A DNA stretch of 64,000 nt from Ceratothoa steindachneri (Eukaryota; Arthropoda; Malacostraca; Isopoda; Cymothoidae): positions 138,842,685-138,906,684 of the forward strand of contig OZ018321.1 of the NCBI GenBank assembly GCA_963969495.1, given 5' to 3'. Of the stretch, positions 36,491 through 48,289 are shown piece after piece. The notes beneath the pieces are model-generated. The model did not search any database. It worked only from the letters and a program-made list of their open reading frames with translations, and had not been told where the DNA came from. The stretch's first letter is position 1; every line of letters begins with the position of its first letter. The position numbers and the translations under genes are program-made.

Positions 36491-37520
36491 TACAAATAAA
36501 GGAAACAAAATATTTTGCACTGTTAAAAGAGCACACTGCCAAATGTACATCTAGAACTTTACTAGCTAGTATTAGCTTTGAATGGCAAATTTAGAGTTAA
36601 AGGGAATATTTCGAAATGGGGCTCAAATTTACAATAGAGAGACTAGGGAAGGATTTTTTTAAATATTTAAATTAGTTAGCGAGTGTATAATTGCTCAAAT
36701 CTATTAAGGTAGGGGAGATTTGATTTATGAATCTAATTATTATATAAAACTGTTTCAAAATGAATTTTACACGAATAATTGAAGGAAAAATTGGCAAAAC
36801 CTAATATACAAAACCTTGCCAACGAGCGTGTGACGTGCTCCGGCCGACCCAAAAGTACCAAGTTCCTTGTAGATAGCGAGGTGTAGGAAAGGGGCGAAGA
36901 AAAAATGAATAACGAAAATAGCGAAGGCGAGTTGCGACCGCGGAACACTGTTAGCGAGCGGCGAATTTACTGCCTCATCCTGAATTTCTATAAAGACTAT
37001 TTCAAACGAAGCTTTTTAACTGCTTGCTTACACTTCTCGGCACGCTACATAATTGAACAGGTATCGATGCGTAGAAGTGAACCAGGTACCTGGGGCCTGT
37101 AATTGAACCATGTACCGGGGCGTGAAAATCCAACGCTTCTCAGCTGGGCTAACGAAAGGTTCAATTAATCAATGAGATGGTGTATATTCATGATTGGTCT
37201 CCTGTCCAATATTTAGCTCAAGTCTGGCACTGCCTCGATGTGACACTGACTTATCTATGCAGTGGTCGTGGGTCATCCAAAATAGCCTGGCTCTCGGGGT
37301 CTCCCCGGAAGGAAACAGCAACAAAACAAACCGACATTCGTTAACTAAAGGGAAGAATTTAAGCAGCTTTTGATGAAATTTCTGTCAAAATATGACATAA
37401 GGCGGTATATGAATACAGAGTGAGGCTGACTATGTTGACGGATTGAGAATAATAGAGACCACTTGGAGATTTTAAACTAAGTACCTTTAGAAGATTCATA
37501 TAATTTATAGCTTCACAAAA
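36490..37520. other. Unassigned interval
   Basis: No gene is supported. 36900-37110 is richer in GCGA words. Short ORFs here show no domain. Confidence 0.45.
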
Positions 37521-37522
37521 GT

Positions 37523-38032
<510 letters not shown>

Positions 38033-38063
38033 GTTACACGTAGGCTACTGCACTTTTTGGGAT

Positions 38064-38065
<2 letters not shown>

Positions 38066-38121
<56 letters not shown>
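38066..38121. repeat. (TA)n microsatellite
   Basis: About 28 TA units touching the left arm of the perfect inverted repeat. Confidence 0.97.
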
Positions 38122-38125
<4 letters not shown>

Positions 38126-38350
38126 GAAGGAGCAAATGCAAGTTCTGCGGGTGATAACAACCACCACAGGGCTTTCGCCATATTTATTTTCTGCCTTTCA
38201 AAACAATTTTGAAGACAGAAATAAAGGTGCAGAAACCTTGCATTGCAGACTATTGTTTTGCAAAATTGTTTTGAAAGGCAGAAAATAAATATGGCGAAAG
38301 CCCTGTGGTGGTTGTTATCACCCGCAGAACTTGCATTTGCTCCTTCTTCT
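38122..38350. repeat. Perfect 89-bp inverted repeat with 51-nt spacer
   Basis: The left arm 38122-38210 and right arm 38262-38350 are exact reverse complements over 89 nt by my reading, starting AGAAGAAGGAGCAAATGCAA and ending CAATTTT at the spacer. The spacer 38211-38261 is not obviously structured. In a window where other repeats are visibly diverged, zero mismatches imply a very recent origin, active gene conversion, selection or an assembly artefact. If transcribed it would form a long perfect hairpin. Confidence 0.93.
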
Positions 38351-38483
38351 TTGTATGTGACTTGGGGATGAGCCTTTAAATTGTGAGCGGGTAAGAAGAT
38401 GTGGTATAAAAATTCCTTGGAGGTTCCTAGCTTAGAGAGATACTGGGTTTGATGGGGTGACGCTTTGGGCGAAGTAGAGTCAC

Positions 38484-38737
38484 TGTGCCTGGTAGCTCAG
38501 CGGTAGAGCATCTGACCGGCAATCAGCAGACCCGGGTTCGAGTCCCGGCCAGGAATTTCAAACTTTTTCCCCTGGCGTTATCTCTGTCTTCTCGGTAAAG
38601 GATTATTGCCTTCATTGTGCCGCCCTCTGCTCTCTATGATTCTAGTCTTCTTCTAATGTCCCTTTCTCTTACCTCTAAAAAAAAACTCCTGTTTCTTGTC
38701 TCATTGCTCATTCGCGTCAAATTTCACTTTCTTGTAC
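38484..38737 (+). mobile_element. tRNA-derived SINE with tRNA-like head
   Basis: 38484-38556 folds like a tRNA: TGGTAGCTCAGCGGTAGAGC (A box and D arm), an anticodon stem CTGA/TCAG with loop CCGGCAA, and T arm CCGGGTTCGAGTCCCGG (B box). The acceptor stem TGCCTGG/CCAGGAA has one mismatch. The loop would give GGC, the Ala anticodon, but C replaces the universal U33. The body to 38737 matches 24272-24412, and both copies end at (TA)n. It is therefore read as a SINE, not a working tRNA gene. Internal Pol III boxes A and B look intact. Confidence 0.8.
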
Positions 38738-38760
38738 TATATATATATATATATATATAT
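38738..38760. repeat. Short (TA)n tail of SINE
   Basis: About 11 TA units directly after the SINE body. Confidence 0.9.
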
Positions 38761-38789
38761 AATTGTTGGGTTCAATTTTAGGGTTTGTT

Positions 38790-38870
38790 TCCCACAGGAA
38801 AATGAAAGGCGGATTCCAAGTACTTTCGAACTTATTTAGTTTATTAGTTCCTGTGGGATTTTTTGTATTT
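38790..38870 (-). ncRNA. Hammerhead-like motif flanked by inverted CCCACAGGAA
   Basis: On the minus strand CTAATAA, AACT-loop-AGTT, CGAAAGTACTT. CCACAGGAA words occur on both sides in opposed orientation (about 38791 and 38847). The core resembles the other loci but CUGAUGA has become CTAATAA. It lies between two TA tracts. Penelope-type origin is an inference. Confidence 0.35.
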
Positions 38871-38908
38871 ATTGCTCTACTCACACGCTACTTTGTGAGT
38901 TTCTTTCA

Positions 38909-38911
<3 letters not shown>

Positions 38912-38980
<69 letters not shown>

Positions 38981-39001
38981 ATATATATATATATATATAT
39001 A
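38912..39001. repeat. (TA)n microsatellite
   Basis: About 90 bp of TA with one TTTTATA interruption. Confidence 0.96.
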
Positions 39002-39030
39002 TTTGGAAGAATTCAAGAATAATTGCTACA

Positions 39031-39362
39031 GTGAATGTATCGCAATATTAGACAAATGGAAGATAACACTTAGGTGGTCCTTCAATGTACCCAGGAAAGT
39101 ACATTTCAAAGGACCTCCTTTATGCTAGTTTTCATCTTTAAAAAATGTATTTAGCAAAGATAACACTGAATTATTTATAAATATTCAGTTTTCTACGACG
39201 ATAAACTAGAATAGCATAAAGACACTCCTTTGAAATGCACTTTTCTGGGTGCATTACAAGTACCCCCCCCCCCCTAAGTGTTATCTTCCAGTTCGAGGAG
39301 AAGGGCCTCGCGTTGGATTTGAAGTAGAGTCAGTTGTCTAATATTGCGATACATAAACCGAA
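39031..39362. mobile_element. Foldback element between two TA tracts
   Basis: The left arm (about 39031-39135) contains TGTATCGCAATATTAGACAA, GGAAGATAACACTTAGG and CATTTCAAAGGA. The right arm (about 39175-39358) carries the same blocks inverted, with a 40-bp extra piece (about 39297-39337) and a run of about 13 C. The centre holds ATTATTTATAAATATTCAG. No ORF is present. TA tracts lie at 38912-39001 and 39365-39420. Confidence 0.75.

Positions 39363-39364
<2 letters not shown>

Positions 39365-39420
<56 letters not shown>
39365..39420. repeat. (TA)n microsatellite
   Basis: About 28 TA units bordering the foldback element on its right. Confidence 0.97.
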
Positions 39421-39423
<3 letters not shown>

Positions 39424-40250
39424 TTATTTTCTTTGCCTAAATTCAAGAAAAAAGGTTTAGCTGAATTCTATTTATATACCGTAAAAACTCATCACATTAT
39501 CTTTGACACCTAATTTTTTTTTATATATGTACTAAGAAATATTACCTAAAAATGGCATGCATTAATTTTAACTCATTTTATGAACTTCATGATTTATAAT
39601 TTCTTTTAATTCTTAGATTCAACGAGTAAAAAGTATGAGGTAAGAAAACCTGTAAATCTTAGAAATTATTGGATAAACGCAGCAAATATACGAAAAAACA
39701 GTCCTAAGGGCTCCTTTTTCCAACTTTAAATCCACTTTTACAAATAACCTTAGTAAAAGCTTTGAATTTATAAAAAGAAAAACAGCCCAGTGCCCATATA
39801 TTTCGATCTATAAATAAACTCTTGGAAAGAACTTGGATTAAAACATTTAATATACGAAAACCCATCTCTTAAGAGTCCCTTAATAACTTACTCTGGGTCT
39901 GTTTTGTTGTTTTTAGATCCATCCTTATTTTATATGCCTAAAGTCAAGAAAAAACCATCGGAATTCTTTTGTAATACGGAATAAAGAATCCTCAGAGCTC
40001 ATTTTTCCCCCAATCTAAATTATATTTAAATAGTTCATTTTGGCCTCCGTCTGCGAGAATGGGATTTGAATGCATGGATTACAACACTCAGGAAATGCTC
40101 GTCAGGTCTGCCACAATTCTAAATTCTACTCAATGGTAAACAATCTTTGTTTTAGCAATGATATCAGACGGCTGTTTGATGCTCTTGAATTGAGCTACAA
40201 CCCGCGCTACTGGACGTGCTTTATTGATGCATCACGTTACAGCAACCAAG
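39421..40250. other. AT-rich unassigned interval
   Basis: No supported gene. A 68-codon ORF (40070-40276) shows no known motif. Confidence 0.45.
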
Positions 40251-40445
40251 CCACTGCGGGGGACAAGCAAGCCTAACTCAGTGCGGGTCCCAAGCCTGGA
40301 TAAATAGGGAGGGTTGGAGATAGGAAGGGCATCCGTCCGTAAAGTCTCTGCCACAACTTTAATGGATGAATCTTTTACCGAAATGGAAACGACTCACCAA
40401 GAACAGCGATCCCGAGTAGGAAAAGGCGAGAAGAGGAAGAAATAT
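40245..40445 (+). repeat. Retroposon-like repeat, copy 1
   Basis: It shares GCCTAACTCAGTGC, GGTCCCAAGCCTGGATAAA, GGGCATCCGTCCGTAAAG and GATGAATCTTTTACCG with the inverted copy at 40850-41030. The wording resembles a non-coding module common in animal LINEs (GTCCCAAGCCCGGATAAATG ... GGAAGGGCATCCGGCGTAAA). No ORF. Confidence 0.65.
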
Positions 40446-40574
40446 TTTGCTCTACTGGTTTTTAGGGGACGCTAGTTATTTCATCCTGCTAAAGATTAAA
40501 ATGGAAAATCTGCTCTAGAAAGAAGTTCGATAAAAGATTCGAATATACGAAAAAAATAAATAAACAGCCATACC

Positions 40575-40830
40575 TTAATTTTAATCAAATTTCTTAACTT
40601 CACAATTTGTAATTCTTTTCTTTTAAAAAATTCCCCTCAAATTCGAAAATCATATTTATTTTCCTGAACTTTACAATTTTGTTTTTTCAAACTCTAAAGG
40701 AACTGCTATAAATAACTTAGAAAAAAAAATGAAAATATACCTAGGTTACAACCAATCTATGAGGAAAAATATACACTATAAATTTTTGAACTTCACCATT
40801 TTTAATTCATTTTGTTTTTAAAAAATTCAA
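40575..40830 (-). repeat. Diverged family R-like sequence
   Basis: The minus strand contains AATGGTGAAGTTCAAAAATT and TTGTAAAGTTCAGG-type blocks, similar to family R but much more diverged. Confidence 0.4.
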
Positions 40831-40849
40831 AACATTCTTCTTTCTTCTT

Positions 40850-41035
40850 CTCGGCTTTTCCCTACCCAGACTCGTCATTTTTTAGTTGTTTCCATCGGTA
40901 AAAGACTCATCTATTAAGGTTTTGGCAGAGATCTTATGGGCGGATGCACCTACTGACTTCGACCCTCCTTTTTTATCCGGGCCTGGGACCGGCACTGAGT
41001 TAGGCTGGTTTGCCCCCCAGTGGTTAGGAAAATGT
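40850..41035 (-). repeat. Retroposon-like repeat, copy 2
   Basis: This is the reverse complement of 40245-40445 over about 180 bp with moderate divergence, so the two form a spaced inverted pair separated by about 400 bp. Confidence 0.65.
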
Positions 41036-41205
41036 CCAAAATACATAAATATATCAAAATAATAGAGTAATAGAGATAATTGGGACTGCTAGAGTCTGAG
41101 TGTGAGTTTCTGCCGCCACAGATCTTCTCATTTCAACTTCAACATTTGCTCTTGGTTAATTTGTACATACAAACTAAGAGAAAAAAATATTTCTTATTAT
41201 TCAAC

Positions 41206-41250
41206 ACATCAAAAAAATCCCGTTGTTGAAATATAGTGTTAGGGACACAT

Positions 41251-41281
<31 letters not shown>

Positions 41282-41671
41282 CTAACTCTATATTTTAAGA
41301 AGGGGATTTTTTGAGTATTTGAATAATAATTTCATCATAGTTTGGTTATGACTTATGTTTTTTCATCAAAGTTATTTCTAATAATTCATTTATAATATCA
41401 AAAAACAAAATGGTGAAGTTCAGAAATAAATATAAGTATTAAAATTTTGTGAAGTTTTTAAAACCAAAAGAATTTCAAATGGTGAAGTTCATAAAATTTA
41501 TTTTTATATATCTTCTATTCTATAACTCTATATTTTAGCAACGTGATATTTTGAAATGGGGTAAATTTAATTAAGAGTTCCTTTTTAAAGTTATTATAAT
41601 TGGCGAAGTTCATAAAATTTAAAAAAAAAATTAGATTTTAAATTTTAATCTTAGTATCGAAGCTATTGCCT

Positions 41672-41672
<1 letters not shown>
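41206..41672 (+). repeat. Dispersed repeat family R, copy 3, with palindromic 5' end
   Basis: The full family R sequence runs from CTAACTCTATATTTTAAGAA to GAAGCTATTGCCTGG. Its 5' end is preceded by an (ATC)n run and by the same end sequence inverted (AAAAAATCCCGTTGTTGAAA), so the 5' terminus is a snapback. Its 3' end touches a (TA)n tract. Confidence 0.78.
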
Positions 41673-41673
<1 letters not shown>

Positions 41674-41756
<83 letters not shown>

Positions 41757-41760
41757 TATA
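41674..41760. repeat. (TA)n microsatellite
   Basis: About 43 TA units directly after the 3' end of a family R copy. Confidence 0.97.
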
Positions 41761-43260
41761 ATTAGGTAAGAGGCCATGTTGTGTACTGTAGGGGAATCGA
41801 CCCTCTCCCTCCTCTCTCAGTTGATACACGGGACGTTGACCGCAAAACATCCGGGCCGTGTAGGCACCTTGGGTCAATCTCGTAACCACAGCCCCTCGCC
41901 CCTCGTCCCTATGTAAAGTAGAACGGTTTAAACTGCAAGATCTCCCCTAAGAGTGTATTCAATTTCACCTCAAGTGCGAAATTGGAGACGCGTTTCTCTC
42001 AAGCTGGAAGGGCCAGCAGGACCAGAGGTAAGACTTGCTGAGAAAAACCGTTGTAGTAAGAACCCTCCTGCGGCCCGTCCACAAGCCACCTGCCCACCTA
42101 CTCCTACCCCAGTGGGGTGACGGTATATATACTGAAAATTTGGGAAAAACTGGGTAGAATACGTGAGTCAGCCAGGCTACGAAGTCCCCGGCAAGAGAGA
42201 CCGGGCTACCAAGAGAAGGAACTAAGAAGCAGCTCATCCTCGAGCTAGTTCCTGGTTATCAAACCGAACTTTAAGTTAAATTGTTCAAGTTTAACTTATT
42301 CTCGTCAGAGAACTCCCCTCTCCTTTATCCTGGTGTATTACAAAACACCGAGATAGGCCTCGCCCTTAAGGAATACTGGAACTAAGAAGAAGCTCATCCT
42401 CGAGCTAGTTCCTGGTTATCACACCGAACTTTAAGTTAACTTGTCCAAGTTCAACTTAGTCTCGTCAGAGAACTCACCTCCCCCCCCTATATTGGTGTAG
42501 CACAGAGCAGCGAGATATTCCTCGCCCTTGAGGAATTCCGAAACGAAGAAGAAAAAGCTCCTCCTCGAGCCCGTTTCCCGGTGGTCATACCTAACTCTAA
42601 GTTAACTTGGTTTAAGAACCAAGTTCAACTTACTCTCGTCAGAGAAACCCTTCCTATCCTGGTGCATCCTAAAGTACAGAGATAGTCCTCGCCCTTGAAG
42701 AAGAGCCTTCCGATTCCACTCCCTCCAGCACTCCCCTGAGTCAAAGTATTGAAGCCTTAGCGCATCGCTAGACAGTGCGAATTACTCCCCAGAGTAATCC
42801 GAAGAGGAGAAAGGAACATTCTTTTACTATCCCGTGGTGATATCCCTTCCTACCGAAGTCGTGTGGCTCCCCAGCTGCCACATTCGCTAAGGTCCTTTGG
42901 GGCTTTCAAGTTATTCGCCCGCAACCTCCACCTGGCCGGTCGCACGCATCTTCGAGACAATAACATTCCCGAGGTAAAGTAGCTCATTGAGTTTAAGGTC
43001 AGACTCAAACCCGTTCCAAGGGGTATCCACAAAGGTATTTCGGCCGGTAAAGGCCGTTAGCATTTGTTTTTTTCAAATTGAAGTGAGTGGTGGGTCAACC
43101 ATCACTATAATGTCAAGTAGGGCAATTTAGAAAGCCTTACTTAGAAATTATTGGAGTCCTTGTTGTGTATTTAGTTCGTAATATTTCTGTGGTTCATGTT
43201 TATTTTGTTTTTGTGTTTTAATTAAAGTTTTAGTTTGTTTTAACATTTTTTTTTAATTCT
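41761..43260. other. GC-richer unassigned block
   Basis: G+C-richer than its surroundings, with an internal 160-bp triplication (listed separately). No coding domain was recognised, including in the 60- to 90-codon minus-strand ORFs. It may be LTR-like, as for 24.5-27.1 and 31.7-33.7 kb. Confidence 0.35.
42218..42700. repeat. Three tandem units of about 160 bp
   Basis: Units start at about 42218, 42378 and 42540 with GGAACTAAGAAGMAGCTCAT or a variant. Each contains CTAGTTCCTGGTTATC, ACTTTAAGTTAA, TCTCGTCAGAGAA and CTCGCCCTTRAGGAA. Periods are 160 and 162 bp. The third unit is the most diverged. Confidence 0.85.
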
Positions 43261-46200
43261 ATCCTCGAATCGCTACGTATGGCACAAAGAACCCTTAAGG
43301 TTTAAAGAAGGCAATAATTAATATAATAATAATCAAACATATATAGAACTCTTAGAGAGATATAACGTTAATCATGGAGTAGTACTCAAACAACCCGTGA
43401 GTACCAACTCCTTCCATTACTCGGTCCTACCTATACTACGACATATACATACACTGTACAAAAGATGGGCTTTAGAATAACGCTCTTTCCTTTAAATTGT
43501 ATTACATAGTATCCGTCATCGCGATATCAACCAACAATTTGTTTGTCGTAATTCAGAAGTTTTCCTAAATCTTTAGTGGGTTATTATATTCTAAAAATGA
43601 AAGAGATACTAGTCAAAATAAAAGGAAACGATATAGGTATTTTCAGTTGGTTTAGTTGTTTATTTATTTGGTTATTTAATGACAAAGATATCACAAATTT
43701 ACCGCTGTCGCGTTTTCTCTCTCTGCCTCTTTCTTCAGCAAAAGGGTCAACGAGAAGGGAAAATATCGTCAATAAAAATAGTGACATGAAAAGGTATACG
43801 GAGGTTTCGCCTGTAAAACTTCACGATCTGCACTAGTTTGCTATTTGATAGATACTCAATTGCACAGTCACTCTTTTTACTATCACACTCTAAGTGCCGC
43901 AACTCCCTCCTTACATATCTTCCTAACTGACCCTATTCCACCCCAGCCAGAACCAGACGCTCTAGCTCTACTATCCCACTCGTCTGTGATCCATGGATGA
44001 TCGCTCTTTCTTTCTATCTGCTATGAGAGATTAGCATGATCTTCCTGCTTAATACATTTAACCCACACCTCAACCACTTTTTCTCTCAAATCTACCCTTA
44101 GTCGAGAGACTATGGCGGTTGCAAAGGTCTATGACCTTGAACAACACCGTACAAAAATCTGTATTATTATTATATGTTTAGAAACATATAATTCCTCTAC
44201 CACACTTGTACGAGAAATAGACAATGACAGGCAGAGAGACCAATAGACGGAATATTATTTTATATTCCATAAATATAGTTCAACGGGATAACGAACCTTG
44301 ATTATCTTCCGCAGCATTCGTTCGTTCTACGTCGCCATTCTGTAAGTCGGGAATGATGGAAGAATCTGCCGGAGGGGAATAATGAAGAAAACCTCCGAGG
44401 GGCACACTCGATATCATGCCTCTTTCACCTCCACACGAGAAATCCACATGGTCTGGTAATAATAATTATTATGTTAGGGCTGTGGTCACCCAACAAAAGA
44501 ATATCTATGTAAATTATTAAGCGAAATTTGGGGGTATTGTTCTTAAACAAAAAAGGAAGCTACGAGCAACGAGCTGAGTTTAATTTCAAAATTATTGATT
44601 CATTTGTATTGATTGAATATAAAAAACTTAAAAAACAATATAAAAATCATCATTTACTTCATTGGCAAATAGCCTTTTTCATATTTAAACCTCGGATATA
44701 AATTTTAAAATGTAGCGTTGGAGTGCTCTGTCATCTAGCTATGCTCTAGCCAGGTCTCTAACCTCAATCTCCCCAAGTAGAGCTATCTTTCGATATCGAC
44801 CACTTCTTTTCTAGTTGGCCTATTCTCCCCCAATCACTCGCTCACGTAAAGTAGTGAAGTTTTCCTCCCTTTGCACTTTCATATACTGTTGTTCAAAGAC
44901 ATAGGCCTTCGCAGAGCGCCCTCATGTCTCCCGACTCAGAGAAGACTTGGGAGAAGAGGTTGGTATTTATGGTACCATATGAAGGGGTGAGCGTATTGCA
45001 CCAGGAAGATCAATCCAATTTCTCGGAGCAAATAGATAGAAATCGCGATCACCCAAGAGGAGCAGACGACTGCGGGAAACAAGCATTGGGGATCATGGCC
45101 ATACTGCAGGTTTGTCGCAGGGGGAGGGGGGCTGGAATAGGGTCATTGAGAAAGTAGGTTAATGAGGGAGGTGCAGCATTTGAGGTCTTGTATGTAAAAA
45201 GGAGATCATTGAAGATGATTCTGTATTGAAAGATGGGTAAAAGTGGAGGGCGGTGCAAATCGCGAGACAAATCGGAGGGGTTGAGAAATGTCCCCGGTGG
45301 AGATGAATGCGGGGATGCGAAGCTTTGAAGAAGTGGGAGAGGTAGAAGAGCGGGAGTTGCAGTAGTGCGATGAAAGAGAGGCCGAAAGCATGAATGGTTA
45401 TCTCAAAGCTGCTGTGATCAAAGTGGGGGCATTATACAATTCTCGCTCACATCTTTCACACCTTTCATCACACTATATATACTGCTTACCTAATCATTTA
45501 TCATTTATTTAAACCCATAATCACTCCCAACATCCTTCTGAATTGATTATTTTCACTGCTCTTTCATTTTTACTCACACACAGTAGTGTCACTCCCGTAC
45601 TCTAACGTTGAGGGCCATGCCATCAGCACTTACCAACATAGACAACACTCAAACTTCACTTCTCTTTAGTTTTAAGAAGTACCCTTCCCACCCCATATAT
45701 TTCTCACATAGACCCACACAAGTGCTCTGCAGATAAGTAATAAACGAATGATAACCGAATAAGAAAAGCGTAGGATAAAGAGGAAGCAAAAAATGTTAAG
45801 CCGCGGTACAAAAGCAACCAACCCAGATTGCAGACAGACCCTCTGAGGGCAACTCGTCAGATACGGAGTGAACTCAAGGACCATTAAATACTTCAAACCC
45901 CAGAACGTGATCGTCGATAGCAGTTCTCACCTGATTCCGCCACCCGCTCTAGAGGGGCCCTTGAGCACTTGGTGTCATGATTTGGGGGCTGAGTATTCGG
46001 CGAATAATGATGTGCCGCTAGAGGGCTTCTCAAGGGGGCGCTTTTGCCAGCCATTTTCACTTGTTTACGCCATTTTGCTCTTCGGTTTTGAAACCAAACC
46101 TAAATAAACCCAGTTTTTAGTATTTGCCTTGGCAATAAAAAGCAGGAATGAGATAAAAACTTGAAAATAAAGTTTTTGAGAGCATTGAAAAATCACAAGT

Positions 46201-46640
46201 ATATGAAAACTAAAAGTAATCACAATAAGAGAAAAAATAATACAAAAAAAAACATCGAAAGATGAAAAAATCGAAATGTGATAAAAAATAAACGTAAGAA
46301 TGGGTCTAAAATAAAATTAGGCATGAACAAAGATTTTTGAAAATCACGTACGTAAGCAGCTAGCAGGTTATTGACGGCAAGCTCAGCCTGACGTGTGGAC
46401 TTAGGGATCATTAAATAAAGACAAAGAAACGAGACTAAAGTTAAAGTATGACAAATTATAAAACCGGAAAAAAACGAATACGTGAATGATGTAAAAATTA
46501 CGCATTACCTTATGCAAATAGTCGTTCGTTCCATGAATGAAAAAGTGGACTAAAAATGAGGATGAAATAAATTTGGCAGGATGTAGAGTTGTGAGACCCG
46601 TAGGGGGGGAGGGAGGAGGAATCAGTCTCATATAGAATGA
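43260..46640. other. Unassigned interval
   Basis: No gene, RNA or clear repeat is supported. ORFs of 60-86 codons are scattered on both strands with no domain features. 44.9-45.4 kb is purine-rich on the plus strand. Confidence 0.45.
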
Positions 46641-47178
46641 CTATAATATTTTGAACAAGTGGATTGAAGGAGCCACATAGAGAAATGAGAATTGTTCGTA
46701 TGAAAAGGGGGAGGGAGAGGAAGACGAAAGAAGAAAGAAAAAGGAGAAGAGAATAAAGAAGTGAAAAGGGAAGAAGATGAGTAGAAAGAGAAGTTTAAGA
46801 AAAGGATGAGGATAACAAGAAGAAAAAGAAGAGAAGTAGAGAATGAGTAGGGTCAAAAGGAGAAGGAGGAGGAAGAGAAGTGGGAGGAGGGGTAGGAGGA
46901 GAAGGAGGGAGAGGAGGATTAGAAGAAGGAGGATTAGGTAGAGAAAAAGCCTAGAATAAATAGGAGGAAGAGAAGAAGAGAAAAGAAGAATACGGGGTGA
47001 AGGAAGGGGGGGGGGAAGGAGGACAAAAAGAAAGAGACGTAAGAGAACGAATAGGAGAAGAAGGGGAAGAGGAATAGAAGGAGGAGGAGAACAAGAGATC
47101 GAAAAGTTGAAGATAAGAAGATTGGGAGGGTAATAATAATAATAATAATAAAAGAAGAAGAAGAAGAGGAAAAAAATG
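46640..47178. repeat. GA-rich purine tract
   Basis: About 540 bp in which the plus strand is almost all A and G (AGGAGGAGAA, AAGAAGAAG), with a short (AAT)n run near 47133. It is simple sequence and could form triplex-type structure. Confidence 0.9.
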
Positions 47179-47392
47179 AAGAATTCTTGGCTGTTAAAAG
47201 AAAGAAGCGATTCGAAGAAATAAATTCAGAATGAATTAATTTTTGTATTTATTCTATCTATTGTTTTGTTTCCTTTTATTTCAAAAGAGATTAATTTGCG
47301 TTTAAACAAAGAGTAAGAAATGGAGTGAAAGAGAATGAAATGGAGTTGAAAAAAGCGGTTTCTATTGTCAAATAGGCCGAAGGGCTATTAGC

Positions 47393-47436
47393 GAGCGCAG
47401 CGGGGGGAGTGGCGAAGCCATGGCCTGTAATTTATC
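47393..47436 (+). repeat. Family R 3'-end fragment
   Basis: GCGAGCGCAGCGGGGGGAGT then GGCGAAGCCATGGCCTG resembles the 3' end of family R (GCGAAGCGCAAGCT...GAAGCCATTGCCTGG). Only this end is present. Confidence 0.5.
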
Positions 47437-47571
47437 ATATTTTAACTTTAGTCTCCTTTCTTTGTCTTTATATAATGTGCCTTAATTTTATCTGTTGTGT
47501 TTTTATTATTTGTGTCTGTTTGTGTTAATGTTCCTTCCTAAATAAAGTACTTTCTTTGATTTTAAATAGAA

Positions 47572-47612
47572 TCACTGAAGATGTTCCGATGTCTTGCACT
47601 TCTGAATATCTA
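47572..47612 (+). ncRNA. Decayed hammerhead-like motif
   Basis: CACTGAAGATGTTCCG is followed at once by ATGTCTTGC, which looks like the locus at 34138 with helix II and GAAA deleted. It is kept as a decayed relative because a TA tract follows at 47695. Confidence 0.25.
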
Positions 47613-47689
47613 AATAAATGTCCTTTCCATCTACTCGTGGGCTTCATCATTTTTCTGCTGAGATTATGGTTTCTACTAACCAAGCCAAT

Positions 47690-47694
<5 letters not shown>

Positions 47695-47758
<64 letters not shown>
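47695..47758. repeat. (TA)n microsatellite
   Basis: About 32 TA units at the left border of the Penelope-like element. Confidence 0.97.
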
Positions 47759-47761
<3 letters not shown>

Positions 47762-47792
47762 TTCATTATAGCATATTTTATTAAAAGCGACC

Positions 47793-47850
47793 GCTAGTTT
47801 CGAAATAATAATTCTTTTTTCAATCTTCGCGATTTGTCTTATATTCGCCT
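47793..47850 (-). ncRNA. Hammerhead-like motif in left Penelope arm, outer
   Basis: The minus strand reads GAAGATTGAAAA ... ATTTCGAAACTAGCGGTC, with weak AT helix II. The same motif occurs at 50287-50330 on the plus strand in the right arm. Confidence 0.35.
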
Positions 47851-47965
47851 TTTCTTCATTGTTTAACTTGTGGATAAGCGTACCAAAGTTCATCAGAGAC
47901 TGATGTTTGTTATTTTGCCAGAGGTAGAAGTAAATTGATGTAATTTAGCACTTTTTTTTATTTAA

Positions 47966-48000
47966 CTGACGCGTTTCGATACATCGAGTACCATTTTCAG
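47966..48000 (-). ncRNA. Hammerhead-like motif in left Penelope arm, inner
   Basis: The minus strand reads CTGAAAAT, GGTAC-TCGAT-GTATC, GAAACGCGTC. Helix II pairs GGTAC with GTATC (one G-U). GAAACGCGTC has the GAAA, a minimal palindromic helix III (ACGCGT) and a C at the expected cleavage site. The 5' core CTGAAAA differs from CUGAUGA at two positions. The right-arm copy is at 50111-50148. Confidence 0.5.
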
Positions 48001-48289
48001 AGTGACAGTGGGAAATTTTTACAAAGTATTCAGTTTACATATGTTACAAAATGTATTAACAAAATTACGAACGAAGCTATACACGTATAGGCAGGTTGGA
48101 TCCAGGTGATAAAACGTCGGAGAAGTAGGTAGCCAGAGAGGAGGGGGGAATAAGCTACTTGCCAGAGGGGATTAGTGGCTACGGGCAGCTCTGAGTACAC
48201 CTGTCCCTCTGTTTGCTTTTCTTGCGCTGGGCAGGATTTCATTGGAGTTAGACTGTATGTTTAAATTCGGTTGTTTCTCTTAGATATAT

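Noticed and set aside
38484..38556. Functional tRNA-Ala gene
   Set aside because: C at the U33 position, a mismatch in the acceptor stem, and continuity with a repeated SINE body argue for a tRNA-derived SINE.
46401..46856. Hydrophobic or Ser/Pro/Phe-rich minus-strand ORFs
   Set aside because: They translate a purine-rich simple-sequence tract and its edge.
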